Source: Streptomyces curacoi
Lineage (GTDB): Bacteria > Actinomycetota > Actinomycetes > Streptomycetales > Streptomycetaceae
Assembly: GCF_001513975.1 (NCBI RefSeq)
Contig: NZ_KQ947984.1
Location: 248,001-312,000 of the forward strand
Direction: 5' to 3'
DNA: 64,000 nucleotides
Shown here: positions 23,663 through 32,887 of the stretch, in pieces
Layout of the letters: every line of letters starts with the position of its first letter
Numbering within the stretch: position 1 is the first letter of the stretch
The notes under the pieces: model-generated
The model's input: only the letters and a program-made list of their open reading frames with translations
Databases searched by the model: none
Told to the model about the DNA's origin: nothing
Position numbers and translations under genes: made by a program

Positions 23663-24014
23663 GGCCTGTTTTTCTCGCCCCCGCCGCGCCTACCCGTCCC
23701 ATCCCCCAGGGGCTCCGCCCCTTCAACCCCGGACCCTGGGGGCCTGCGGCCCCCAGACCCCCGCTATCGGCCCTGAACGGGCCTCGTCCTCAAACGCCGG
23801 ACGGGCTGGAATGCCCAGACCGGCGCTGAGAACATCCGGACCGGCCCCAGGAACGGCCGTCCCGGTCGCTCAAGCCGCCCCCGTACGACACCGCCACCCC
23901 TCCCCGCGGCGTACGCCCGCGTGCGCCGCCCGTCTCCCCTCGCGCCCTCCCCCGAACGCCCCCGCCCCGCCATAGTGGCCCTCCGTCACGAGGGGCGGTC
24001 GGGGGAGGCGGACG
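23663..24014. other. Intergenic region with terminator and common Streptomyces intergenic sequence
   Basis: After the small gene come GGGGCTCCGCCCC-type and CTGGGGGCC-type dyads and the phrase CAAACGCCGGACGGGCTGGA, which I recognise as frequent between Streptomyces genes. The last 15 bases carry the GGGGAGG ribosome site of the ABC transporter. No gene is seen. Confidence 0.6.
23736..23756. terminator. Hairpin CTGGGGGCC-TGC-GGCCCCCAG
   Basis: A perfect 9-bp stem with a 3-base loop, 74 bp after the stop of the small gene. There is no U-tract, which is usual for terminators of high-GC actinomycetes. Confidence 0.75.
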
Positions 24015-25958
24015 GTGGGGAAGAAGCGCGGTGCCGGTGGGTCCGAGGTCTCGGAGTCGGAGCGGCTGCTGTTCGGGGGACCGCTGCGGTACGACATGGG
24101 GTGGAATCAGCACAGGGACGCCTTTCTGGAGCTGACCTTCCGGGCCATGGTGACGCGGCTGCCCTCGCTGCTGACATCGAGCTTCCGGCTCGCCTGGCAG
24201 GCCGACCGGCGTGCCGCGCGGACCGTGCTGGCGGCCGAGGTCGGCCGGGGGCTCGCGCAGGCGGTGGGGCTGCTCGCCGTCAACAGTGTGCTGGGGCGGC
24301 TGATCGGGGGCGGGGCGCTGGAGGAGCGGTTGCGCGGTGCCGTTCCCGCGCTCGCCGCGATGGCCGCCGTGATGGTCGTCTCGACGCTGCTGCGGGCCGC
24401 CTCGACGTACGCCACCGGGCGCCTGGAACCCAAGGTGGAGCGGGTGGCGACCGAGCTGTACCTGGAGCGGGCGGCGGCCGTGGAGCTGGCCGCCATCGAG
24501 GACCACGCCTTCCACAAGCTGCTGGACACCGCGCAGTACGGCGCATCGTCCGCCCGCCGCATGATCTCGTACAGCACACGGGTCGTTAATGCGGCCATCT
24601 CGCTGATCGCCGCGGCGGGTGTGCTCACCGTGCTGCACCCCGCCCTGCTCCCCCTCCTCGCCACCATGACGCTGCCCAGCGCCTGGAGCGCCCTGACCAA
24701 CGCCCGGCGCCGCTACGAGTCCTTCCACACCTGGGTGCAGCACTCCCGCGCCGGCCATCTGATCAGCGGGCTGCTGACCGAGCCCGCCGCCGCGCCCGAG
24801 ATCCGGGTCCATGGCGTCGGGCCCTTCCTCCTGCGCCACTACCGGGCGATGTCGGAGACGGCGGAGGCGGAGCAGGCCCGGCTGGCCCGGCTGGCGGCGC
24901 GCACCGGGCTCATCGCGGCGGCGTGGACCGGGCTCGCCACCGTCGCGACGTACGCCACCCTGGGCGGACTGCTGCTCGCCGGCGCCATGGCGCTCTCCGT
25001 GGCGGGTACGGCCGTCCTCGCCATCCGCACCGGCTCGTCCAGCCTCGACAGTCTCGTCCTGGAGGTCAACGCCCTCCACGAGGAGGCCCTCTTCGTGGGC
25101 GATCTGCAACGCCTGTACGTCGAGGCGGCCGAACGGGCGATTCCGGTCGGTGGCGCCCCGTTGCCCGAGGACCCCGAGGAGATCCGCTTCGAGAACGTCA
25201 GCTTCTCCTACCCCGGCGAGTCCGCCCGCCCCGCCCTCGACGACGTCACGCTCGCCCTCCCCCTCGGCCGGATCGTCGCGCTGGTCGGCGAGAACGGCTC
25301 CGGGAAGACCACGCTGGTGAAGCTGCTGGCGGGCCTCTACACGCCGGACCGGGGCCGCATCCTGTGGGACGACGTCGACACGGCGACCGTCGACCGGCAC
25401 CAGCTGGCCGAGCGCATCGCGATGGTGGCCCAGGACTTCAAGCGCTGGCCCTTCACGGCCCGGGTGAACGTGGCGGTCGGCCGGTCGTCGGCGCCCCTCA
25501 CCGAGGAACGCCTCGCCGCCTCGCTCGCCGAAGCGGGGGCCGAGGACGTGGTGGCCGATCTGCCGCGCGGCCTGGACACCCTGCTGGCCAGGCAGTTCAG
25601 CGGCGGGCACGAGCTGTCCGGCGGGCAGTGGCAGCGCCTCGGGATCGCCCGGGCCGCCTACCGGCGCGGCCACATCCTGATCGTGGACGAGCCGACGGCG
25701 GCCCTGGACGCACGGGCCGAGCTGGAGGTCTTCGACAAGATCCGCGCCCTGGCCTCCGCCGGTCAGACGGTCGTCCTCATCACCCATCGGCTGGCGTCCG
25801 TCCGGCATGCCGATCTGGTGCACGTCCTGGACCAGGGCCGGCTGGTGGAGTCCGGGACGCCGGACGAGCTGCTGGCCACCGGCGGTGTCTACGCGGAGCT
25901 GTACTCGCTCCAGGCGGAGCAGTTCACGGCCCGGGTGCCCGCCCCGAAGGCTAGCTGA
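24015..25958 (+). CDS. ABC transporter, fused permease and ATP-binding protein
   Basis: 647 residues. The N-terminal ~370 residues form the membrane domain with several hydrophobic helices. The ATPase domain (about 390-630) has Walker A GENGSGKTTLVK, signature LSGGQWQRLGIARA, Walker B HILIVDEPTAALD and the H-loop VLITHRLASV. It is a half-transporter of the exporter type and should act as a dimer; substrate is unknown. GTG 24015 follows GGGGAGG by seven bases. It is a single gene bounded by terminators on both sides. Confidence 0.93.
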   Translation: MGKKRGAGGSEVSESERLLFGGPLRYDMGWNQHRDAFLELTFRAMVTRLPSLLTSSFRLAWQADRRAARTVLAAEVGRGLAQAVGLLAVNSVLGRLIGGGALEERLRGAVPALAAMAAVMVVSTLLRAASTYATGRLEPKVERVATELYLERAAAVELAAIEDHAFHKLLDTAQYGASSARRMISYSTRVVNAAISLIAAAGVLTVLHPALLPLLATMTLPSAWSALTNARRRYESFHTWVQHSRAGHLISGLLTEPAAAPEIRVHGVGPFLLRHYRAMSETAEAEQARLARLAARTGLIAAAWTGLATVATYATLGGLLLAGAMALSVAGTAVLAIRTGSSSLDSLVLEVNALHEEALFVGDLQRLYVEAAERAIPVGGAPLPEDPEEIRFENVSFSYPGESARPALDDVTLALPLGRIVALVGENGSGKTTLVKLLAGLYTPDRGRILWDDVDTATVDRHQLAERIAMVAQDFKRWPFTARVNVAVGRSSAPLTEERLAASLAEAGAEDVVADLPRGLDTLLARQFSGGHELSGGQWQRLGIARAAYRRGHILIVDEPTAALDARAELEVFDKIRALASAGQTVVLITHRLASVRHADLVHVLDQGRLVESGTPDELLATGGVYAELYSLQAEQFTARVPAPKAS

Positions 25959-25960
25959 TC

Positions 25961-26011
25961 GACACGAGGGCCCGGCCGGACGACGTACCGGCCCGGACCG
26001 GCCCTCGTGTC
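25961..26011. terminator. Bidirectional terminator with 12-bp arms
   Basis: GACACGAGGGCC (25961-25972) pairs perfectly with GGCCCTCGTGTC (26000-26011), with further pairing of CCGGCC/GGCCGG inside. It lies exactly between the ABC transporter stop and the convergent small gene, touching the latter's stop codon. Confidence 0.88.
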
Positions 26012-26195
26012 ACGCGGCTGCGTCAGCCGTGACGTCACCGCGGACGATCACCAGGAACGCGTCCGTCGCGAGGTCCATGACGACCTCGGCGGGCAGACCC
26101 TCCAGCCGCCGCGCGTGCGCGAACTCCTCCGCCGGCCACGATCCTCGCGGCCCGCCCGCGGGAAAGCGTTCGAGCACTGTTCGCCCGTTCACCAT
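26010..26195 (-). CDS. Small conserved-looking protein, unknown function
   Basis: 61 residues, no family recognised. The sequence has no signal peptide; the C-terminal half (LPAEVVMDLATDAFLVIVRGDVT) looks like helix plus strand. The case for a gene is a good ribosome site, GGAGGT seven bases before ATG 26195, codon use like its neighbours, and a stop placed exactly at the shared terminator. Confidence 0.65.
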   Translation of the reverse strand: MVNGRTVLERFPAGGPRGSWPAEEFAHARRLEGLPAEVVMDLATDAFLVIVRGDVTADAAA

Positions 26196-26349
26196 CCAGC
26201 ACCTCCAGAAAGCGTTGTACTTGTAGGAGTTAACGCCTGGCGGGAGTTAAACGCCTCGCCCGGTGACGGGACTGAGACGTAGTTGACACTCGTTCACCGC
26301 TATGGGTGATCATCCGATCACTCTCGATGATCGTCCGCTACTTTTGGTG

Positions 26350-27774
26350 TCAGTCCTCGTACTCGTCGTGATAACGGACGCGTTCGCTCCCCGGGGGCGT
26401 CCCGAGAGCCGACGCGGTGTAGTCCTGGATCCGTCTGCCATGGCTTCGGTCGAGGAGGGCCGGCAGGCGCTCCCGCAGCTCCCGCACCACCGCGGGCACA
26501 TCGAGGGTGAGCAGCTCACGGTCACGCATCAGGATCCGGCCGTCGACGACGGTCGTGCGGACGTCGGAGGAGCGGGCGCTGTGGACGAGGGTGGCGGCGA
26601 GGTCGTGGACGGGCTGGGTGTGCGGGCCGGTGAGGTCGACGAGGATGATGTCGGCGCGCCGGCCGGGGGCGATGCGGCCGAGAGTGTCGCCCAGTCCGAC
26701 CGCGCGGGCGCTCTGCAGGGTGGCGTGGTGCAGGGCCTGGCGGGACGTCAGCCAGCGAGGGTCGCCGGTGGTCGACTTCTGGATGAGGGCGGTGAGCGCC
26801 ATCGACTCCCAGACGTCGAGGGAGTTGTTGGAGGCGGCGCCGTCCGTGGCGAGGCCGACGGGGATGCCGAGGTCGCGCAGGGCGCGTACGGGTGTGGTGG
26901 TGGGCCAGGCGAACTTGAGGTAGCCGCGGGGAGCGGTGGCGACGGCCGTACGACCGTCGGCGGCTGCCAGGAGGGGCAGGTCGCGGTCGAGGATGCCGGT
27001 GCCGTGGGCGATGAGGACGTCCGTGTCGAGGATGCCGGTGCGCTTCAGCACCTCGATGGGGGTGACGCCGTGGCGGGCGAGGCTGGTCTCGGCCTGGTCG
27101 CGGTTCTCGGAGGCGTGGATATGGACGGGGAGGCCGTGGTCGCGGGCGAGTTCGGCGGTGGCGGCCAGGTCGGCGTCGTCGACGGTGTAGGGGGCGTGCG
27201 GGGCGAGGGCGGTGGTGATACGGCCGTCGGCGCCGCCGCGATGGCGCAGCGCGAACTCCAGTGACCGCTCCCGCCCTTGGGGGCCCTGGGAGGAGAAATA
27301 GGCCTCGCCGAGGTGAGCCCGCATGCCGCACTCGGCGACGACGGCGGCCACGGCGTCCATCGAGAAGTAGTGGTCGGCGAAGCAGGTGACGCCGCCCCGG
27401 ATCATCTCGGCGCAGGCGAGCCGCGCCCCCAGCGCCACGTCCCGCTCGGTCAGGTTGGACTCGACGGGCCAGACGACGTCGTTGAACCACTCCTCGGTGG
27501 GCAGGTCCTCGGCGACACCGCGCAGGGCGACCATCGGGGCGTGGGTGTGGCAGTTGACGAGGCCGGGGAGGGCGACCTGGCCGGGCGCCTCCAGGCGTTC
27601 GACGGCAGGGAGGTCGCGCACGGCGCCGGCGGTGGTGACGGCCTCGACGACTCCGCCTCGTACGACGATCGCGGCATTCTCCTCGAACCCGGTCCGCTCT
27701 TGATCGTCGTGCACGAGGACGGTGCATCCGGTGATGACGAGGTCGGCGGGAGCTTCTGCGGGAGAAGGCGTCAT
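26350..27774 (-). CDS. Amidohydrolase family protein (MTA/SAH or guanine deaminase-like)
   Basis: 474 residues of the metal-dependent TIM-barrel superfamily. Visible metal ligands are NCHTHAPM, HIHASEN, IAHGTG and the Asp in LATDGAASNN. LPTEEWFNDVVWPVE and GVTCFADHYFSMDAV match the TRZ/ATZ deaminase branch that deaminates S-adenosylhomocysteine, methylthioadenosine or related purines. The exact substrate cannot be read from the sequence. GTG 27777 and ATG 27774 are consecutive codons; ATG is taken. It lies downstream of the FUSC gene on the same strand, with a 144-bp gap. Confidence 0.88.
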   Translation of the reverse strand: MTPSPAEAPADLVITGCTVLVHDDQERTGFEENAAIVVRGGVVEAVTTAGAVRDLPAVERLEAPGQVALPGLVNCHTHAPMVALRGVAEDLPTEEWFNDVVWPVESNLTERDVALGARLACAEMIRGGVTCFADHYFSMDAVAAVVAECGMRAHLGEAYFSSQGPQGRERSLEFALRHRGGADGRITTALAPHAPYTVDDADLAATAELARDHGLPVHIHASENRDQAETSLARHGVTPIEVLKRTGILDTDVLIAHGTGILDRDLPLLAAADGRTAVATAPRGYLKFAWPTTTPVRALRDLGIPVGLATDGAASNNSLDVWESMALTALIQKSTTGDPRWLTSRQALHHATLQSARAVGLGDTLGRIAPGRRADIILVDLTGPHTQPVHDLAATLVHSARSSDVRTTVVDGRILMRDRELLTLDVPAVVRELRERLPALLDRSHGRRIQDYTASALGTPPGSERVRYHDEYED

Positions 27775-27918
27775 CACGCCAACGTACGACGCTGTCGTCG
27801 GGTCGCGTGAGGTGAACCGCGCATCCGGTCACGGGTCTGTCGCGCGGACCCGACGCCCGGCACGCCGGCCTCACGACAGGCTTCTGGGTCCGGTCGCCGG
27901 CCCGGGAGCTGGCGGCGC

Positions 27919-29847
27919 TCAGCCGGCGAGGCGGAGCTCGGGGGCCTCGGGGAGTCGTAGGCCGGCCCGGTCGCGCTCCTCCGCGAGCTCGTCCAGCAAC
28001 TCGGTGAGCTGGGCGGTCTGCACGGGGGTGAGCCGACCGGAGTCGTCGAGGTGTACGGCGCAGGCCGTGGTCGTGTCGACGAGCCGTTCGAGGGTGGCGA
28101 CCACCTCCTCCGCCCCCTCGGTGTGCCGGGCGAGCGCGGGCAGCTCGGCGGAGGCGAGGGCGATGGCGGTGCGGGTCTCGGCGAGCGCGCGGTAGGCCTC
28201 ACGGCGGAGGGTCCAGCGCAGGGCGCGGTCGGACTCGCGCCGGAGGGCGCCGGACTCACGCATGACATGGGCGAGGTAGGCGTAAGCGGCACCGGCCGCG
28301 CCGTCGAGCCGCGCCCGCACGCCCCCGCCCCGCTGCCCCGGCATCGGCAGATGCCCCACGACGAGCACGATCGCGCAGGCCAGCAGCGTCTCCACGATCC
28401 GGCTCACGGAGGCCTGCGGCTCGCCGCCCACCATCACCAGGGCGAGCACGAGAACGGTGACGACGGCGGTCTGGGCGGCGAAGTGCCGAGTGGCCACGGG
28501 AATGAGGGCGCCGCTGAGAGCCACGAGCGCGATGAGCCCTTCCGGCCGGGGCAGCACGGCCGCGAACCCGGCGAAGAGAAGGGCTCCCAGCACGGTGCCG
28601 GCGGCCCGGCACAGCACCCGGGACGCGAGCGGCCCGAGGTCGGGCTTGACGAGGAAGACGGCGGTGGCGGGAAGCCAGTACCAGTGCTCGTGCTGCCCGT
28701 ACCACCGGGCGTGGTGCAGGGCCTGGGCGATGGCGGCGCTGGCCCCGAAGCAGAGGGCGACGCGCAGGCCGTACTCCCGTCCGCCGGCGCCGGCCATGGA
28801 CCGGACGACGTCCTTGGCCGTACGGCGCCGGGTGTGCAGGTCGCTGGTGCCGCTGACCCGGTCGAAGGCCTCGGCGGCATGGAGCAGGGCGTCGTCGAGG
28901 GCGCGCAGGGCGGGCGCGATGGGGGTCTCCCCGCGCGAGCGAAGTCGAGCGTGGGGGAGGGAGGGCGCGGGCAGGGGGCCGGTGTGCGTGTTGCCGCGCA
29001 CGGCGGCGGCGAGCCGGCGCGGCCCTTCGGACGCCCGGGCGGGCACGGGTTCCCCCACCCAGGCGAGCGCGGTGGCGGCCTCGCCGAGCGGCAGCGCGGC
29101 GGCGTACTGCGCGTGCAACCGCCGCTCGGCGGACGAGGAGGCGTACCGCCGCAGCCGGGGCCCGGTGAGGGCGTCCTGCGCGTGGTCGAGGGCGGCGGTG
29201 AGCGCGGCGCGGCGGGCGGTGGCGTCGTCGGTCCCCACAGCAACGAGCAGCTCGGCGATGGCGTCGTACACCCCGGCCACCGCGTCCCGCTCGCCGTCGA
29301 ACCGGAAGTCACCGGCGAGGGAGCCGGGCGTGGGGAGCACGAGCCGCAGCCCGAGCAGCCAGGCGGCTCCGGCGAGGTAGGCGAGCGCCCGCAGCCAGCC
29401 GTTCTCGGGCAACGGCATCCCGGCGCCGACGGCAGAGGCGACGAGGAGCTGCGTACCGGCAGCGGAGGCGACCGGACCGACGGCGCTGATGCCTCCGGCG
29501 ATCAGCCCGAGACCGGTGAGGAGGAGGGTGAGCGGGACGGCTCCGACCTGCTCCCCGGCGTACGTGCCGACGAACAGCCCGGCGGCCCCCGCCAGCGCGG
29601 GCGCCCCGAGCCGCTTGACGGCGGCACGGCGGCTGCCGGGGCGGTCGTTGATGCCGGCGAGCATGGCGGCGATGGCGGCCACGACGCCGAGGGAGGTCCG
29701 GTCGGCGAGCACGGCGGCGCACAGCAACGGCCCGGCGGCCAGGGCTCCTCGGACGACCGCGCTCCAGGGCACCGGTCCGCGCTGGGCGCGGAGGGCGTGG
29801 GCGAGCCAGGGCGGGAGGGTGAGGGCCGGGGGTGCGGGGCGGGACAC
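27919..29847 (-). CDS. FUSC-family (aromatic acid exporter-like) membrane protein
   Basis: 642 residues with two blocks of about five to six hydrophobic helices (first block 25-170, second about 365-500) separated and followed by soluble domains, the arrangement of FUSC/YccS/ArAE exporters. KPDLGPLASRVLCRAAGTVLGA is the characteristic motif before the second block. Substrates in relatives are aromatic acids, but none is shown here. GTG 29847 has CAGGAG five bases upstream. Confidence 0.88.
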   Translation of the reverse strand: MSRPAPPALTLPPWLAHALRAQRGPVPWSAVVRGALAAGPLLCAAVLADRTSLGVVAAIAAMLAGINDRPGSRRAAVKRLGAPALAGAAGLFVGTYAGEQVGAVPLTLLLTGLGLIAGGISAVGPVASAAGTQLLVASAVGAGMPLPENGWLRALAYLAGAAWLLGLRLVLPTPGSLAGDFRFDGERDAVAGVYDAIAELLVAVGTDDATARRAALTAALDHAQDALTGPRLRRYASSSAERRLHAQYAAALPLGEAATALAWVGEPVPARASEGPRRLAAAVRGNTHTGPLPAPSLPHARLRSRGETPIAPALRALDDALLHAAEAFDRVSGTSDLHTRRRTAKDVVRSMAGAGGREYGLRVALCFGASAAIAQALHHARWYGQHEHWYWLPATAVFLVKPDLGPLASRVLCRAAGTVLGALLFAGFAAVLPRPEGLIALVALSGALIPVATRHFAAQTAVVTVLVLALVMVGGEPQASVSRIVETLLACAIVLVVGHLPMPGQRGGGVRARLDGAAGAAYAYLAHVMRESGALRRESDRALRWTLRREAYRALAETRTAIALASAELPALARHTEGAEEVVATLERLVDTTTACAVHLDDSGRLTPVQTAQLTELLDELAEERDRAGLRLPEAPELRLAG

Positions 29848-30094
29848 GGGGCTCCTGTCGGGGCGAGGGCGGGGGTTGGTGCCTTCGGGCGACGGTGGCC
29901 GGGCGGTGGGGTGTGGTGTCCACGGTAGGGCGGGAGCTTGGAGGGCATGGGACGTCGGTGTTTCGGGGATGTGACGATGTGTGGAAGCGCCACGTTCTTT
30001 ATGAACGCAACTGCGGGCGCGGCACTGGGCGGCCGGTCGTCAGCGGACCAACGCGTCCCCTTCACTCGCCGCCCGTCAAACCGTCGTTCGAGGA

Positions 30095-30853
30095 TCAAGC
30101 GGACCCGAACAGCGCCTCCGCGTCCGCGATCGCCCGCAACAAGGCCTCCGGCCGCGGCCGCAGCCCCTCGATGATCCCGTCGACGCCCCGCAGCCCCGCC
30201 CGCTCCAGCAACCGCTTCTCGTTCGTCACCCACTCCCCCCGCGCCGCCAGCACCGCATGCCCGGTCTGTACGGCGGCTGTGGCGAGTGCGCCCGCGACCT
30301 CGGTGAGGCGGCCCGCCGGGGCGTGGTTGGCCCTGGCGTAGGCGAGGGTGGCCCGGGCGGTGCCGTACCAGCGGTCGCGGGCCGTGCTGCGCAGCTTCTC
30401 CGGATAGCTGGCCGGACGCGGGAGTTCGCCCCGCAGGACGCGGTTGATCGCCAGCTCGGCGACGACCAGGTAGCTCGGGATCCCGGCGAGGTGGAAAAGC
30501 AGCGGCTCGACCCGGAACCGCCCCTCCTGCGCCTCCGCCAGCTCCCGCTCCACCACGTCGAGATCGCGGTAGTGGACGTCGACGCGTCGGCCCTGGATCG
30601 TCAGCCAGGCGCCCCCGTTGAAGACGCCGCCGCCCCAGCCGCCGAGCTCGGAGACCTCGCCCTCCCAGCCGAGCGCGCGGAGGTCGGCGGGGTCGAAGGC
30701 ACCTCGGTAGTAGATCGCCAAGTCCCAGTCGCTGTCGGGTCGTTCGGTGCCCTGGGCGCGGGAGCCGCCGAGGGCGACGGCCCGGACGGCGGGGAGGGCG
30801 GCGAGGCGGTCGGCGGTGGCCGCGAGGAACGCGGTGTCGTCGGTGGCGGGCAT
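30095..30853 (-). CDS. Nucleotidyltransferase-domain protein
   Basis: 252 residues. The pol-beta nucleotidyltransferase motif is at 29-48: GGSRAQGTERPDSDWDLAIY with metal-binding Asp42 and Asp44. A third acidic residue sits in RRVDVHYRD. The helical C-terminal half resembles aminoglycoside-adenylyltransferase-like proteins. Target is unknown. It lies 64 bp downstream of the TIR/NB-ARC gene on the same strand and could be transcribed with it. ATG 30853 is the first start before the domain. Confidence 0.85.
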   Translation of the reverse strand: MPATDDTAFLAATADRLAALPAVRAVALGGSRAQGTERPDSDWDLAIYYRGAFDPADLRALGWEGEVSELGGWGGGVFNGGAWLTIQGRRVDVHYRDLDVVERELAEAQEGRFRVEPLLFHLAGIPSYLVVAELAINRVLRGELPRPASYPEKLRSTARDRWYGTARATLAYARANHAPAGRLTEVAGALATAAVQTGHAVLAARGEWVTNEKRLLERAGLRGVDGIIEGLRPRPEALLRAIADAEALFGSA

Positions 30854-30917
30854 GCCCGCAGCGTACGAAGCCGTGAGGGCGTGCCACCACGGGATTACCG
30901 CGCCGGGGCCGAGTGCC

Positions 30918-31376
30918 TCACCCCGTCGCCGCCACCCCGAAGTCCGCCCCGGAGATGCCGCCCAGGCCCTCCGCGATCCGCACCAACGGCTCCCTGAGCG
31001 CGGCCAGTTCGGCCCGCATCTCATCACCCTTTGGCCATGCCGCCTCATGGTCGAGCGGGGCGGTGTCCGCCGGGCAGCGGGCCTCGTAGGCGGCCAGACG
31101 CGGGTGCCAGGTACTGGTGAAGGGGCGGATCGTCTCGTTGATCAGGGTGTACGCGAGGCTCTGGACCGTCGGCGCACCCGTCTGCGAGCCGCGTTCCAGG
31201 CTCACGCTGTAGGTGTGCAGCGTCGCGCGCGTGAAGTCGATCAGTGACTTCAGGGACGTCAGCGCTTCCCGCAGGCTCCCCGTCCCCGGCGCCAGCTCCT
31301 GCACCCCGATGCGGGTGACCAGCTCGACCTGGATGTCGTAGGCGGCCATCCGTTCCGACTCGCTGGGCGCTGCCAT
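30918..31376 (-). other. Possible internal translation unit: free C-terminal domain of the TIR/NB-ARC protein
   Basis: Inside the large gene, in the same frame, ATG 31376 (Met492) is preceded by GGAGGGAGG with a five-base spacer, a stronger Shine-Dalgarno than most real starts in the window. Translation from it gives 152 residues that are exactly the C-terminal WHPRL domain, beginning MAAPSESERMAAYD, comparable with the start of the domain in the divergent protein. Whether it is used is unproven. Confidence 0.5.
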
Positions 31377-32849
31377 GGGTGCCTCCCTCCGGGTTCCGGG
31401 GAAGGCCAGCGTAGCCGGGTCACGGGAATCGCGGCGGCCGCACAGGGTGCGCAGGGCGGCGTGCCGGAGGGCCTCCGTGCGGGCGGGGGCCGGGTCGTGG
31501 TGGTGCCAGGCGTGCTGGGTCACGGGGTGCAGGGACCAGCGTTCGTCGGCTGCGGGGGTGAGCAGGCCGCGGGCGCGCAGCTCGCGGACGCCGCTCGCCG
31601 CACGTCGGCGGGCGACGATGCGCGGGACCCGGTCGGCGGCGGCCAGGATGCGTTCGGCCTCCTCCACCGTCAGGGGCAGCGGGTGGAGGGCGGCGGCGCA
31701 GCGCAGGACGTCGGCGGCGTCCGTGGTGTCCACGTCCCGTACGACGGCGCCGGTGACGTCCTCGTCGGCGAGCGTGTCGAGGAGGGACCGGCCCCGGGCG
31801 TGCAGCCGGTCGTAGAGGGTGCCGGGGTGGTGGCCCGCCCGCACCGCACGGCCGAGCAGGCCCAGTGCGAGCGGGTGGCCGTCGACGGCGTCGGCGAGCG
31901 CCTCGTCACCGCCGACCAGCACGCGCGCGTGGGGCGCGTCGAGCGGTCCCAGGTCGACGGGGGTGCCCAGGGTGTCGTGGGCGCGGCCGCGCAGGGTGAA
32001 CAGGGTGTGGCCGAGGGGGTGCGGTGCCGCCATGGCGGCGATCTCACGCGCGGCGAGCCGGTCGGCGGGGGCGGCGTCGACGATCCACAGGAACGGTTCG
32101 CCGATGGCGTCGAAGTAGGCGAAGAGGTCGTCCGGACCGTTCGTGCCGAGCATGCGCACCGAGTCCTCGTACGCCTCCCCGTTCACCCAGCACACGCCAC
32201 CGGGGTACGCCGCCTCGAAGCGCAGGGCGTACTCCTGGGCGAGCGCGGTCTTGCCGATGCCCGCCATGCCGCGGATCTGAACGGCGTGCGCGGCGGCCCG
32301 GCCGGTGACGAGCGGTGCGGCGTGGGCGTGCAGGGCGGAGTGCACCTGCCAGAGCTCCGAGAGGCGGCCGAGGAAGTCGGGGCGCGGCTGCGGTGTGCCC
32401 AGCAGCCAGCGTCGTACGCCGGGTTCGGCGATCGGCATGGGGCCGTCGAGGCGCGCCAGGTGTGCGCGTACGTCCGCCACGAGGGCGGCGAGATCGTCCG
32501 CCGAGGCGTGCCGGGCGTCGCGCAGTTCGACGGGGTGGATGTGGTCCGTCGCCGGTTCCGGGTTGACCACCATGACCCGGCGGCGCGGGTCGCCCTCGCC
32601 AAGTCCCGCCAGATGGGCGGTGGTCAGCTCCCACTGGCAGGCCGCGCGCTCGGGGTAGCCGGTGGAGTAGAACGCCAGCAGCGCCTTGGAGCGGGCCAGT
32701 TCGCGCCGGATGGTGTCGCTGATGCCGGCGAAGGAGGCGACTCCGGTCTCGTCCGTGAACACCTCCAGCCCGCCGTCGCGCAGCGCCCGCGCGAGCGGAC
32801 GGACCCGCTCCACATCACCGCGGCTGTAGCTGAGGAAGACGTCCCACAC
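30918..32849 (-). CDS. TIR / NB-ARC (STAND) protein with a C-terminal WHPRL domain
   Basis: 643 residues. A TIR domain (1-130; WDVFLSYSRGDVERVRPLA, conserved Glu74 in CQWEL, the NADase glutamate position) is followed by a STAND NTPase: P-loop GMAGIGKT at 194-201, Walker B LWIVD at 254-258, LFTLRGRAH, and HPLALG at 325-330 as the GxP-type motif. A winged-helix-like region follows to about 480. Residues ~499-630 match the divergent 206-residue protein (shared ELVTR, LREAL, WHPRL-x-AYE). TIR-STAND proteins in bacteria act in conflict signalling, often by NAD depletion; that role is inferred. No TPR/WD repeat sensor is present. GTG start. Confidence 0.9.
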   Translation of the reverse strand: MWDVFLSYSRGDVERVRPLARALRDGGLEVFTDETGVASFAGISDTIRRELARSKALLAFYSTGYPERAACQWELTTAHLAGLGEGDPRRRVMVVNPEPATDHIHPVELRDARHASADDLAALVADVRAHLARLDGPMPIAEPGVRRWLLGTPQPRPDFLGRLSELWQVHSALHAHAAPLVTGRAAAHAVQIRGMAGIGKTALAQEYALRFEAAYPGGVCWVNGEAYEDSVRMLGTNGPDDLFAYFDAIGEPFLWIVDAAPADRLAAREIAAMAAPHPLGHTLFTLRGRAHDTLGTPVDLGPLDAPHARVLVGGDEALADAVDGHPLALGLLGRAVRAGHHPGTLYDRLHARGRSLLDTLADEDVTGAVVRDVDTTDAADVLRCAAALHPLPLTVEEAERILAAADRVPRIVARRRAASGVRELRARGLLTPAADERWSLHPVTQHAWHHHDPAPARTEALRHAALRTLCGRRDSRDPATLAFPGTRREAPMAAPSESERMAAYDIQVELVTRIGVQELAPGTGSLREALTSLKSLIDFTRATLHTYSVSLERGSQTGAPTVQSLAYTLINETIRPFTSTWHPRLAAYEARCPADTAPLDHEAAWPKGDEMRAELAALREPLVRIAEGLGGISGADFGVAATG

Positions 32850-32856
32850 GGCGACT

Positions 32857-32872
32857 TACCCTACTGTGGGTA
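32857..32872. promoter_or_regulatory. Inverted repeat in the 38-bp divergent promoter region
   Basis: TACCC-N6-GGGTA sits between the TIR/NB-ARC start (32849) and the divergent gene start (32888). On the minus strand TAGGGT ends about nine bases before the GTG, suggesting a nearly leaderless mRNA. The dyad overlaps both putative core promoters, so one factor could control both genes. Confidence 0.5.
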
Positions 32873-32887
32873 CCGGGGAGGGCGATC

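Noticed and set aside
23790..25823. 677-codon minus-strand frame over the ABC transporter
   Set aside because: Gly/Arg/Gln-rich shadow; the ATPase motifs on the plus strand are unambiguous.
28051..29928. 625-codon plus-strand frame over the FUSC gene
   Set aside because: Low-complexity Gly/Glu/Arg product, antisense to a gene with membrane-helix pattern and ribosome site.
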